A DNA stretch of 64,000 bases. Origin: Heloderma charlesbogerti. Taxonomy: Eukaryota > Chordata > Lepidosauria > Squamata > Helodermatidae. Positions within the stretch are counted from its first letter, which is position 1. Every line of letters begins with the position of its first letter. Positions 20,155 through 31,012 of this stretch are shown here, one piece after another. Both the position numbers and the translations under genes were made by a program. The notes under the pieces were generated by a model. The model searched no databases. It was given only the letters and a program-made list of their open reading frames with translations, and was not told where the DNA came from. The DNA lies in NCBI GenBank assembly GCA_026122225.1, contig JANEZZ010001570.1:868001-932000 (forward strand), in the 5' to 3' direction.

Positions 20155-20505
20155 ACAACAAATAAATAAATATTTACATAAGCTAAAGCGGCTAAAAATA
20201 GGGAACGCAAATGGCGGCTGTCATAGCCGCCGCCATTTGCATATGCTGTTTTTGTTTTGTTTTTTGGCTTGCCGTGATAGGCTACATAAATACTTACATA
20301 GCCTATCATGGCTATGATGAAGTGAATGGCGGCCGCGGGGCGGCCACCATTCGCATGTCAGTGCGGATGGCAGCAGGAAAGTGCTCCGTTTCGCACGCCT
20401 TTTGTGGGGGGGGGCAGGGGCTTCGTTCTGCCATGGATTTCGTGGGGCCGAATGCACTGACATTCAGCCTCACCGAGATCCGTGGCAGAATTCCCTAAAC
20501 CTTTC

Positions 20506-21110
20506 TTCATAGGGGAGTTGCTTCATCCTTTTGAACATTTTTTTCCCCTGAACCAGTCCAATTCCTTTTTATACTTTATGAGGTGCAGTGATCAGAATTG
20601 TTGTTCCAAGTGTGTTTGCACCATTGTACAAGGCCATTATGATGTTCAGTTTTATTTTCAGTTCCTTTCTGAATAATCCCCAATATGGGTTATTTGACTG
20701 CCTCAGTGCTCATTTGCAACATCAGATCATTTATGAACACATTAAAAATCACCAGTCCCAATACAGATCTTTAGGGGGCCCCACTGTTTACCATTTGTTC
20801 CTACTCTGTGCTTTCTGTTTTTTTAAGCAGATACTGATCCATATGAGGCTATCTCCTCTGATCTCATGAGTGCTATGTTTGCTCAGGTGTCTTTGGTGAG
20901 GGGTTTTGTCAAATGCCTTTTGAAAATCTAAGTAAACAAGGCCGACCAGATCAGCCATACTTGTTAACACTCGCAAAGAATTCTAAAATATTAGTGAGAC
21001 AGGACTTACTTTTGCAGAACACATGCTGGCTGTTCCTCAGGAACACTTGTCTAGTGGCATTCTGTGATCAGCATAACATAGGCTTGAGCCTTGTCTCAAG
21101 CCAATGTTAT
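20506..21110 (-). mobile_element. CR1 LINE copy 2, RT fragment (minus strand)
   Basis: The minus strand encodes LVGLVYLDFQKAFDKTPHQR (RT motif A) and surrounding CR1-like sequence with stops, followed towards 20506 by strongly decayed sequence. It is the upstream part of the CR1 whose 3' end lies at 11878-12130. The hAT-type element 5 duplication AACCTTTC marks the break. Confidence 0.65.
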
Positions 21111-21329
21111 TTAAGACTCAGGAAATGCAGGACTGTGTGTTGGCTTCAGTACCACTTAGCTGTCTTTGGTGTTTTTGTACTGGTGCATTTCCTGCATGTA
21201 CAGCTGTATTGTGTGAGAGTGCTTATATAAATCTGACAAGGATTGGGCCCTAAAGTAAAGATTACACTGGGTGGAGCAGGAATCCCCAAGTATCACCTGC
21301 ACCATTCAAGTATGAACAGAACAACCATA

Positions 21330-22612
21330 ACACAGTCCCATGCACATCCAACTCATATAGCCATTCCAGAAGGATACCATGGTCAGAGGTATTAAAATCC
21401 ACTAAGAGACTGAGGAGAATTAACAGGGCTGCACTCCCCCTGCTTCTCTCCCAACACTAATCCCACAGGATGACTAAAACTGTTTTGGTGCCTAACCAGA
21501 CATAAACCTAGGGATGGACGGAAGTCACTTACCTGATCCCGAAGCTTTCTTCGCAGTGGGGGGGAGGCGCTCTGTCCCTCCCCCCAAAATTCTGGCTGGG
21601 GGGGAGGCGCCCTGTCCCTCCCCACCGAAATTCTGGCCAGGGGGGAGGCGTCCCGTCCCTCCAGCCGCAAAACCTCCTCTCCTGCTAGGACGCAAATGGC
21701 GGCGGCCATAGCCGCCGCCGTTTGCGTCCCTGCAGTCAGCCATGATAGGCTACATAAATGTTTACGTAGCCTTTCACGGCTGACTTTGAAAAAAAAAGCA
21801 CGTTTGCAAATGGCGGCGCCACCATTTGCATTCCTTATTTTGGCACGTGTAATCTACGTAAACATTTACGTAGACTATAGCGAAAATAAGGGCAACGCTA
21901 TTTGCGTTCCCCTTATTTTCGCCGTAGTCTACGTAAATGTTTACGTAGACTACACGTGCCAAAATAAGGAATGCAATTGGCGGCGCCCATGGGAGCCGCC
22001 ATTTGCGTACTTGCTTTTTTTTTTTAAAGTCAGCCATGACATAAACATTTACGTAGCCTATCACAGTATTTTTTAAAAATCTAGCCATGATAGGCTACGT
22101 AAATCTTTACGTAGTCTATCACGTTTGTTTGTTTGTTTGTTTGTTCGTTTTACTTGGAAATGGCGGTGGCAGCCGGTCGGAAGACTGGCCGCCGGAGCCA
22201 CCGCCACCAGGGACATTCAAGCAAGGTAAGTCCCGTCCCGGGGGGGCAGGGGGGCAGACCGTTTCTCTACCAATTTCAGGGGGCCAAATGCACTGGCATT
22301 CGGCCTCCCCAAGATTCGTGGAGAAATTCTCTGTCATCCCTACATAAACCCTGATGGAAATGGACTTAGACAACTGGTGTCATCCAAGATAGCCTGGATC
22401 TGCTCTACCACCACACACTTGAGCACCTTGCCCAAGAAGGGGACATTTGCCACTGCCTAAAATTATAAAGGTCTTCCGTAGAAGTAATAAGGTCCAAAGA
22501 CAGCTTCTTTGGAAGTGGTCATACTATTGCATTCTTTATGGAAGCTGGGACCACTCCTTCTTTAAAGAGGAGCTCACTTTAAAGAGGAGTTGTCGACTTT
22601 TCGACCCAACCA
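21330..22612 (-). mobile_element. L2-type LINE fragment 3 (minus strand, old)
   Basis: 21330-21508 and 22351-22612 align by eye to the L2 RT region of the 15-17 kb copy on the same strand (GAAGGATACCATGGTCAGAG, and ACTTGAGCACCTTGCCCAAG further on). Many substitutions and no open frame. hAT-type element 6 sits in the middle. Confidence 0.65.
21509..22342 (+). mobile_element. hAT-type non-autonomous element 6
   Basis: Starts TAGGGATGGACGGAAGTCAC (A end) and ends AATTCTCTGTCATCCCTA (B end). It has an exact 8-bp duplication CATAAACC at 21501-21508 and 22343-22350, and is 834 bp long. Its centre is a near-perfect inverted repeat with arms of about 70 bp (21828-21897 with 21907-21975), each arm itself holding a GTCTACGTAAA hairpin. 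Confidence 0.93.
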
Positions 22613-23505
22613 GCAGGGGTGGAGAACTTCAGGCCCAGGGATCAAATCCAATCCCTCTTAGGTAGGGATGTGCAAATCCACCCCTGCCTCGGTCCTCCAG
22701 GTGCCTGCCCAGCCCTTGCCCCTGCTCTCCAGTCCCTGGACTGTGCTTGAGCCCCTCACACTCTCAGCAAGCAGCCCACACTCATCCCAGTGGCCTCGTC
22801 GACCTCCGTGGTGCCATTTTTCAAAAAATAAAATAGCGATTGCAACAATGTGCATATTTGCATATATGCAAAAATGCACATTTTTACAAAAATATGCATC
22901 TTCATGCATATGCAAATACGCACATTCACAAAATGCACATTTTCACATGTGCAAATATGTGCAGTCACAAAAATGTGCATTTTCATGCATATGTAAATAT
23001 GCACATTTTTGTGATCGCCATTTTTTAAAAAATGGTGGCCGCAGAGCTTGACGAGGCCACTGTGGTGAGTGTGGACCACTTGCTGAGCACAGGCAGGGGG
23101 CGGGGGGGGCAGGGACTCAGCGAGCACAGTTTGAAGGTATGGGCAGGGGGGGTTCCGCCGCATTCCGGGACAGAATCAAGCACCCACACCATCTCTACTC
23201 TTAGGGTCCTAGCCTGGCCCTCTGAGGTTTCAGATGACCATGCCCCACTCTCCAGCCCCCAACCCCTTTGCCTGACTATTGATCATTTGCTGGTTTCTCA
23301 GCTTTTCTGTAATTTTTCCCCATTGTAAAAAGGTTGAAATGCCGCTGGCAGGAAGAGCTGTAAGCTAAATATGTGGGCATTTGGGGTATTTCTGGTACTT
23401 TGTCCCACCCTTCTTGCCTTTGGCTCTGCCCACCCCTGGAATGTGGCCCCCAAGAACTTCTCTGAAATTGAATTCGGCCCTCAGGCTGAAAGGGGTTCAA
23501 CATCC
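22613..23505. mobile_element. Probable second hAT family (outer), CAGGGGTGGAGAAC ends
   Basis: Left end CAGGGGTGGAGAACTTCAGG and right end (reverse complement CATGGGATGTTGAACCCCTT) are imperfect inverted repeats, both leading into ...GGCCC. No matching 8-bp duplication is visible, so the limits are tentative. It holds the 535-bp insertion at 22663. Confidence 0.4.
22663..23197. mobile_element. hAT-type element with TAGGGATGTGCAAATCC end
   Basis: Left end TAGGGATGTGCAAATCCACC and right end ...CACACCATCTCTA share only the outer TAGRGATG. An exact 8-bp duplication CTCTTAGG at 22655-22662 and 23198-23205 supports a hAT insertion. The interior (22835-23035) is rich in TGCAT/ATGCA words around a weak inverted repeat with AAAAATGGCGATC-type arms (AAAAAATAAAATAGCGAT against GTGATCGCCATTTTTTAAAA). 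It is a different subfamily from the hairpin elements. Confidence 0.8.
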
Positions 23506-23601
23506 CATGTCTAGTGAAACAGCCAAATGACTGTTTGACACACTCTAGCTCAGCCCCCATCTTAGCAATCCACTTTTCAGTCCATTTATCTAAAACAGGC
23601 C

Positions 23602-24480
23602 TTATTTATTTATTTATTTATTTCATTTTTATTCTGCCCAATAGCCGAAGCTCTCTGGGTGGTTCACAACCATTATAACAATAAAATGCAAAACAATAAA
23701 ATATAGTTAAAATACAATGTAAACGTTTAAAAGCCTAAAACAGCAATATAAAAATGAAATCATCACACAGACGCTAGCAGCAAGACATTTAAAATACAGA
23801 ATCAGATGAAAACAAACTAAAAAACTAAAATGCCTGGAGCTGAAATGAGCAGAATGGAGGTGCCAGGTGAACCTCTCTGGGGTGCCACCACAGAAAAGGA
23901 TTTCCTCCTAGTAGCCACCCACCTCACTCCCTTTGGCAGGGGCTTCTGGAAGAGAACTGCTGAAGCTGATCTAAGGATCTGGGCAGGCGCATATGGGAGA
24001 TGATCCTTCGGGTAGCCTGGACTCAAATCATTTAGGGCTTTGAATGTCAGTGCCAGCACTTCAAATCAGCCTGAAAATGGACTGGCAGCCAGTGCAGATG
24101 AAAGAGTACTGTCATAATATGATCACATTGGCCAGTCCCTGTTAATAGTCTTGCTGCCCTATTTTGGACCAGCTGAAGTTTCCAGACCATTTTCAAAGGC
24201 AGTTCCTCATATAACATACTGCAGGAATCCAAACAAGAGGTTATCTGAGCATGGATAACTGTAGCTAGGCTGTCTCTCTGTCCAGATAGGGATGTAGATG
24301 ATACATTAGCCTAAGCTGATAAAACGTGCTCCATGCCACGGTCCACCTGTGCCTCGAGTGACAGCTCTGGATCCAAGAGCACCCCATATTCTTCCTTCAG
24401 ATTGTCTCATTTGAATGTTGTGCCTACTATACAAACTTAATTAGTGATTGGAAGTTCTGCCATGTTATGGTTACCAGTTT
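23602..24480 (-). mobile_element. L2-type LINE 3' end, copy 4 (minus strand)
   Basis: (TTATT)n at 23602 marks the LINE tail. On the minus strand the C-terminal RT-domain words LPLKMVWKLQLVQNRAARLL and VLTFKALNDLSPGYPKDHL-type sequence can be read in two frames with stops between them. 5'-truncated and decayed. Confidence 0.75.
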
Positions 24481-25393
24481 TCAGTTCAAGCAGCAAAACC
24501 TGTGGTTTCTTTCTCCATCTCCACACGCAGTACAGGAATATAAGACAAATATTATGACCATATTCTTCTTCTTTTTTTAAAGTTAGGATAATAATTATTA
24601 CAGCAAATAAAAGTTGTAGTTGTAGAAACTAATGATAAGGGAAATTAAATCTCATGCTTCATGGAGTAAAATGATTACCTTTGGGTGTAAGGGAAAACTT
24701 TTTGTTCCCAAACGCATGTGCAATATTACTGTGTAGGAACTGTTGCCCTCCACTGAAGAAATTTGTCTGCCCAAGATGCAGGGGACCTGGACAGAAAAAA
24801 GCACTTGTATTAGTCATTTGGAACATTCAACATTGTTTTCCTAGGAACGTAGCTCACTCATAGCTACTGTATCATTAAATCATGATTAGCGGTCTCGAAA
24901 TACAGCCATGGAGTACATACACAAAAGTAAACACACACAGAGGGAAGCTATTAAACTATGTAAATGTAAGAATTTATATTTTAAAAAGTAGTTTTTTAAA
25001 AAAGTAGTAACTTGCTTTCTGTCAGTAAATTTCAGTAAATCACTGAGTAGCAATATTTAGCCTTCATAGCAGTTTGAATAGTACCCTTTTCACATTCTTG
25101 AGTGTATGGTTGTTTCTCTGTGGGTTCCACCAACTAACAGCCAAATACTATGTCCTGCCACTATGCTAAGCACTGTGCCGTGCTTAGGATTGGGAATAAG
25201 GTCCCTGTTTCTGTGCCAAGGCACAACTGACGTCCTTGCACTAAAAATGGGAGCCCCTCCACCCTACAATAGTGTGTATAAGATTACAGGGAAACCACCT
25301 CACCTCAAAACAATCTCTCTCTCGGTGCAGCTTCATGCCAGTCCCTGTGGGTAACTCAGGGTGAGTTATAAATACCCACTCCACACTACACTT
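24481..25393. other. No recognisable gene or repeat
   Basis: AT-rich sequence with short frames only. Nothing supportable was found on either strand. Confidence 0.5.
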
Positions 25394-25797
25394 AGGGCAC
25401 AATCCTATGGTTGCTAGTCAGTGGCTAGATGGCCATAGGATTGGTCATTTTCCAGGAACCGCCTTCCTGCCCCTTCCCTTGCCCCCTTGTCGGCAGCACG
25501 GATCGTCCCCATGCTCTGTGCTCATAAGAGCAGTGTGGAGCAGGGCAAAAGGGGTCGGTCCCGGGGGTGGGGAGGGGTGAGCAGTGTGTAAATGCCAGTA
25601 CGACTCTTCCTATGCATCATCCAGGCTACACACCCCACATTCTGACATTCCAGGGCTAGAGAGCAGAAATTGGCCATCTAGCTCTGAATGCAGAGTGTGG
25701 AGGAGACCGTCCCCTCTGTGCTCCTCCCGCCATGCATTGGATAGGCGGTCGCCTCTGAGTTCGGAGGCGGCCACCTCTCCACATAGGATTGTGCCCT
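25394..25797. mobile_element. Small TIR element (AGGGCACAATCCTATG)
   Basis: Perfect 16-bp terminal inverted repeats: AGGGCACAATCCTATG at 25394-25409 and CATAGGATTGTGCCCT at 25782-25797. The 404 bp have no coding capacity. The flanks show no clear target duplication. The end sequence recurs at 26830, and similar words (CCTATGCCCAATTCC) occur near 47025, so it is an interspersed family. Confidence 0.7.
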
Positions 25798-26559
25798 CCA
25801 TAATTCGTGGTTGTGGGGGGTTGCCAGAAGCCCCCGTCATAGTCACATGAGGAAGAACAGTGGAACCATGCTTGCTTCCTCCCCCCTTCCCCCTCTGTTT
25901 TATCCCTATTGCTGGCCCCGCCACCTCCCAAATGTTGGGGGAAGGTGTGAAGCAGAGAGCCTGCTCTATACATGAAGCATCCCATGCCATTTAGAACCCT
26001 GAATGATGTAGGAAGGGCTAGATGGGTAGCGCTTCAGACCTTCCCCCTCCAACTTTAGAAGGGTGGTGGGGCTACCAATGAGGATGCAATGGAGAGGCCT
26101 GTCCACCAAACACAGTCCTGCTCTCCCTCCTCATGTGAATGTAATCATGTGAGGGGAAACACCCACACAGGGCTAGATTTGTGGTCTGGTTAATCCCAGA
26201 AATGGCTGCCACTCTTATTTTGTTTTCCCCTCAAGTTCAATGCCCAGTTACGTGAAGGAGAGCAGCAGGCCTTAAAATATCATAGGAGAATTCTGTCACT
26301 CGTGATTAGGATGCCACATCTGTTATGAGAAACAAATGTGCTGAGGTACACATGATCTTTCCTGAAAGGACCTCCCTGCGGTTCCTCCTGCTGCTTACCA
26401 TACAACTCATGAGGGAAGTGTTAATTTATGCATGCATATCTATATTGCTGTGACAGTAATATCTTATCTGGTATTTTCTGTATGCCTTATTTGAGGTTCA
26501 ATTATAGTTGAAGCATATTAAAAACCATAGGTATACAGTGTCAGTCTTAATATGGCAAT

Positions 26560-27415
26560 CTTATCCACGGGACTGCCTCTCTCATTATGAACATTCCCTA
26601 TTATTAAGAGCTGCAGGTGAAGCCCTCTTGAGAACACTGTTACCCGCAGAGGCCCATTTGTCAGCCACACATGAAAGAGCTTTCTCCTGTCTCTCTCCCA
26701 AAATGTGGAATGCACTCCCTCAAAAACTATAATTGGCTCCCACTCTCTTGGCTTTTAGAAAGGCTGTGAAGACATCATTTTAATTTGGCCTTTTAAATTA
26801 TGTAGCTATTAGCACAATCCCATGGACCTTAGGGCACAATCCTATGGACTGCACAGTTGCAGCTTGGAAGCACCCGAACTTGGAGGCTTCCGAGATTCCT
26901 ATGCCCTGTCAGGCTGAAGCTGGTAGGGCAGAAGGAGTGGCAGAGGTGACCTTTGCCTCCTGTCTTCCGATTTCCTTTATTTTCACTAGTGAGGGTGCTG
27001 TGGAGGGGGCGGGAAGAAGGCTGGAGGAGGCTCAGGCTATCTCATTTTCTGGCCTTTCTAGGCCCTCTCCACACATCAGAACACCCCCCTTTCCCCCTTC
27101 TCTGAAGTTGATTTTCCAACCTCAGAGAGGAAGCCTGCATGGTTCTCTCCACAACAGTTGCAAGGGGGTAGGGGTGGGGGTCAGGTCTCTGACTCCCCCT
27201 TCCAGGGTTGGAGAACTGTCTCCAACCTCAGAAGGGGTTTTCTGAGCTATCCAGTGGTCCCTGGAACACTCATCCAGGGACCACAGGATTGTTCTTCTCA
27301 TTTTTTTAATGTTCTTGTTTTTTATTGTGTTAAGGTTTTATTGTTTTCAGTGGCTGAACACCACCTTGATGGCTTTTTAGCCAATAAGGCAGTATACAAA
27401 ATTTAATAATAAAAT
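26560..27415 (+). mobile_element. L2-type LINE 3' end (plus strand) with an internal insert
   Basis: The left part encodes LLRAAGEALLRTLLPAEAHL and ERAFSCLSPKMWNALPQKL, the C-terminus of L2-type RT. The right part (27300-27415) holds the 3' UTR words GATGGCTTTTTAGCC and an AATAATAAAATAAAAT tail. Between them lies an AGGGCACAATCCTATG-type element (26830 to about 27296). Confidence 0.65.
26830..27296. mobile_element. Second AGGGCACAATCCTATG-type element (tentative)
   Basis: Left end AGGGCACAATCCTATGG matches the 25394 element. The right end ACAGGATTGTTCTTCT is a degraded version of the expected inverted copy. It separates the two parts of an L2 3' end, which supports an insertion. Limits on the right are approximate. 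Confidence 0.45.
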
Positions 27416-27799
27416 AAAATGAATGTTTTTCCCTGGCTAGGTAAGCTGAATAAATGTGTGCATTGCAGTTATGCTCAATCGTTATTTTCTTTAGTTTCAT
27501 ACTTTAGTTCTTCTGTACACCAGTTGCTGGGGAACATGGGTGGGAGGGTACTGTTGCTGTTTGTGGGTTTCCCATGGACATCTGGTTGGCTGCTGTGTGA
27601 ACACAATATTGGCCTACACAATATGTCCTGCTTGTGTGTTCCTGTGGGCATCTTGTTGGCCACTATGTGAACACAATGTTGGACTAGAGGGACACTTGGT
27701 CTGATTCAACATGGTTCTTCTTATGTTTTTATGTTCATCATTGTAACTGTATTGTGATTAAATGTCCTTGATTCTGGAAGATTGGGGTTCTAAATTGTG

Positions 27800-29145
27800 T
27801 GGGGCACAGATTCCCCCCCCCCCCCGCACAGACATTTGTTCTCCAACTCACAGAGGGTGACAGGTATGGTAATGGAGGGGTGGAGGTAGTGCAGTTATCC
27901 CTCAACAAGCAACTCCTGGTACTACTCGTGGGTTTGTTGGGGGGGTGTTATGTCTGGGCCACTTTAGAGGGATTGGTCTGTACATTGGGTGGAGTGCTGG
28001 ACTTTGAGTGGGGTTGGTTAATTTTGTGGGTTTTGGGAGTGTGTGGGTCGGGGTCAGGAGGAGGCGTGGGTTGTATGGATTTGGTTTCTTTGGGAGGGTG
28101 GGGTAGGGGGGGGGGAGAGGGGGATGGGGGAGGGTTTTTGGTTGGACCGTGTGGGACGGGGGGTGATTGGGATGTGGAGTGGGGGTGGAGAGATCACTCA
28201 GTGGGAGATTGGGGTCCGGGACCGGGTTCAATGGTGCCGCGGCAGATGGACATTAGAATGGGGTGGGAGGTGTTATAGGAGTGCGGTGGAATGTTTGTTG
28301 TTTGTTTGAGGGTTATATTGATATGTGCAAGTTTGTGAGTGGTGCGCACTCCCTGGTCACGTTCACTAGACGACATTAGTCGTGATCTTTTTTTGTTTGC
28401 TGTACGGGTCCGGTCACTGCTATTTGTGGTCTCTAGAGATAGATTTGCACTAATTTATTGTTGTGTTGAATTTGGGATAGGAAGTGTGTGCAATTGCTTG
28501 ATAAATGTTCTAGGGATTGCTTAATCTGGTCTTCCAGCGCAACCTATTTGTGTTTTGAGCCTGGCAATACGGGACTCGATAGATGCTCTCTGGTTTGTAG
28601 TATATGGCCATTATGTGTTGCTTCTTGATATTCTGCTCCCTGGCCTGGGTATTTATTCTAGTGTAACCATTTTTTCCTACTCATCTATTGGATATTCTTA
28701 ACTGCTTGGTCTTTCATGATCGTACTGATTGGATTTTTTGGTGGTAGAGGGTGTAGTTGCAGGAGAGGTGTTGTTTGATGTTCTACTGTTGCCTGATCCG
28801 GTTTACTATAATCGTTCACGGGGGAGGGGTTTTGTGGCGAGTAGAGCGTGGGGGTTTAGTAGTGTGTATTCTGTTTTTGCTGGGAGGCGGAGATGGTCCT
28901 GTTATGTTGGGTTGGCATTGGAGTTGTTGTTAAATGTGTTGGATGGAGTCTGGGTTGGGTTGATGTCTTGTATTTTTATGTCTTACATATAGTAGGGCTT
29001 GTTTTTCTGCATGATTCGGTATGGCTGTTGGGTGTTTCTGTGCTGGCTAGTTGGAGCGTTTGGTTGTGGGTGCTTTGGTTTTCTGGGCGGGCTTATGCCA
29101 GAAGGTATTGGGTGCGATGAGTAAGAGGGGGTGGTACGTGTCCCA
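27800..29145. other. G/T-rich strand-skewed block, unassigned
   Basis: After a run of C (27812-27824) the plus strand becomes strongly G+T-rich for about 1.2 kb, with long G runs at 28098-28140, then more T-rich towards 29145. Several short overlapping frames exist, none with a recognisable domain. It ends against (TATC)n at 29156-29183. No ends or target duplications were identified. Confidence 0.45.
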
Positions 29146-29155
29146 CCAAACTATT

Positions 29156-29183
29156 TTGCTTATCTATCTATCTGTCTATCTAT
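29156..29183. repeat. (TATC)n microsatellite
   Basis: Imperfect TATC/TGTC repeat at the edge of the G/T-skewed block. Confidence 0.8.
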
Positions 29184-30000
29184 CTTGGTCCTCTTCGCCA
29201 AGTGTGTCAAACCAATCAATCTTTATTAAAAGACACATTTGACTAAATACATTTTATGTGCTTATACCTTATTGTTAAACTTATCTTCATTTCTTACTTT
29301 ACCTTCATTTATTTGGTAGAGGGTTTTTTTTTAATCTCAAAACTAGATGTGATCTCTTTGTTAATTAATGTTGATACATTGTTTTCTTTTGTATTCATTT
29401 TAGCTTTCCATTCTGTTGACAAACTCAATAAAATGTAGCATTTTTTAAAAAAGAAAAAATATGCAAATTATTTCCATATAAAGCATATGAAAACCCGAAA
29501 GGATCCCCACATTGGTCCATTAGAAAAAAACCAAAATCCACAGTTGGCAATACATTTATTAGGACCAACCAAAATGTGACAACAGAGAGCAAGCTTTCAA
29601 GTTCACCAGAACTCTTTGTCAGGCTGGATGTTATGCAAAGCAGGGAGTAGGGAAGAATGAGACTCCAGCCCCCAAATGGCTCAGTGTTATACTTGTAAAG
29701 TCTGCAACTAGAGTAAGTTTCAAGATAAAGTGAGAATAAGATTGAAGGCTTGATTGGAGTAGTCTGTGTTTGGTGCGATGCAGGTCCCAGGTTATATACT
29801 GACTGTGGGGCAAAGAAGCCACGGCTGATCCCCAGATCAGTCTCCAGCTTTGAGCAAAACACACATTCCATGATAGGTAGAGAACAGAAGTAAAGATAAA
29901 CGTGGTGGTTATAAGGAAAGCTGGAGATTAATTTCAGGTGATGTTCTCAGTAAAAAATGTGAACTAAGGACAAATTGGGTTACATTATCTAGTGTAATGT
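29184..30000. other. Unassigned; LINE-tail-like and interspersed-repeat-like words
   Basis: 29400-29450 (GACAAACTCAATAAAATG then A-rich) resembles a LINE 3' end. The minus strand of 29545-29630 (CTGACAAAGAGTTCTGGTGA, then TTTGGTTGGTCCTAATAAAT) resembles a widespread vertebrate repeat 3' end with its own AATAAA. Families are uncertain and no coding region is supported. Confidence 0.35.
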
Positions 30001-30054
30001 AATGGCCACCGCCATTTGCATTCCTTATTTTGGCACGTCTTAGTTTACGTAAAC

Positions 30055-30845
30055 TAGGGATGTATGAAAGTTCCGCCATGGATCTTGGGGAGGCCGAATG
30101 ACAACGGCCCCCCGCCCCCCCGGGACGAGACTTACGTTAGGTGGATCTTCCTGGCGGCGGTGGCTACGGTGGCGGCAGCGGCAGAGGTTCGGCGGCGGCG
30201 GCGGCCGGTCTTCGGACTGGCTGCCGCCACCGCCATTTCCAGGTAAAACAAAAACAAAAAAACATGATAGGCTACGTAAAGATTTACGTAGCCTATCATG
30301 GCTAGATTTTAAAAAAACACCGTGATAGGCTACGTAAATGTTTACGTAGCCTATCACAGCTGATTAAAAAAAAAAAAAACACGCTATTTGCATTGCCCTT
30401 GTTTTTGCCGTAGTCTACGTAAATGCCCATGGGCGCCGCCATTTGTGTACGCGCTTCCCCCCCCCCAAAGTCAGCCGTGATAGGCTACGTAAGGATTTAC
30501 GTAGCCTATCACGGGTTTTTTTGAAAATCTAGCCGTGATAGGCTAAATAAATCTTTATGTAGCCTATCACGTTTGCTTGTGTTTTTTTTTAAATTTCACT
30601 TGGAAATGGTGGCGGCAGCAGCTGGTCAGAAGACCGGCCGCCGCTGCTGCCGCACCGCTGCCGCACTGCCGCCAAACCGCCGCCGAACCACTGCCGGGAG
30701 CCGCCAGCACCAGGGACATTTGGGAAAGGTAAGTCCCATTCCGGGGGGGCGGGGGGCTGGACTGTTTCTCCACCAATTTTGGGGGGCCGAATGCGTTGGC
30801 ATTCGGCCTCCCAGAGATTCGTGGAGAAATTCTCCGACATTCCTA
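30055..30845. mobile_element. hAT-type element 7 (nested)
   Basis: Begins TAGGGATGTATGAAAGTTCC and ends ATTCTCCGACATTCCTA. Both halves carry GGTAAGT-like or ACTTACGTTAGG donor-like words facing outward. It interrupts the host motif GTCTTAGTTTACGTAAAC... / GCCAAAATAAGG. The 8-bp flanks ACGTAAAC and GCCAAAAT do not match, so the right or left flank has been lost. Confidence 0.65.
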
Positions 30846-31012
30846 GCCAAAATAAGGAACGCAAATAAGGAACGCATTTGCATACACGTGTTTGTTTGTT
30901 TGTTTGTTTGTTTGTTTAATCAGCCGTGATAGGCTACGTAAACATTTACGTAGCCTATCATGGCTGACTGGAGGGACGCAAACGGCGGCGGCTACAGCCG
31001 CCACCATTTGCA

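Larger units (their letters stand above)
12557..20160 (+). mobile_element. BovB-type RTE LINE, near full length, split by an L2
   Basis: Starts CCCCTTCATGGATCACTGCC and ends CGGACACGACTGAACGACTG plus AACAACA, both characteristic of BovB/RTE elements. Removing the L2 insert (about 14959-19332) leaves about 3.2 kb, the full length of BovB. An 11-bp flanking repeat AATAAATAAAT (12546-12556 and 20161-20171) is a likely but low-complexity target duplication. The single ORF (endonuclease plus RT) is broken by stops and frameshifts. Confidence 0.92.
12139..20497 (+). mobile_element. hAT-type element 5, split by a BovB LINE
   Basis: Left part (12139-12556) starts TAGGGATGTACAAAACAC with CTTACCTG. 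Right part (20172-20497) ends CCGTGGCAGAATTCCCTA. Exact 8-bp duplications AACCTTTC lie at 12131-12138 and 20498-20505, 8.4 kb apart. Without the BovB insertion the element is about 0.74 kb and its hairpin arms pair across the gap (GCCATTTGCATTCCCTATTT on the left against AAATAGGGAACGCAAATGGC on the right). Confidence 0.9.

Noticed and set aside
22835..23035. Possible replication origin or satellite from TGCAT/ATGCA words
   Set aside because: The block lies fully inside an element with exact 8-bp duplications (CTCTTAGG) and is explained as its interior.
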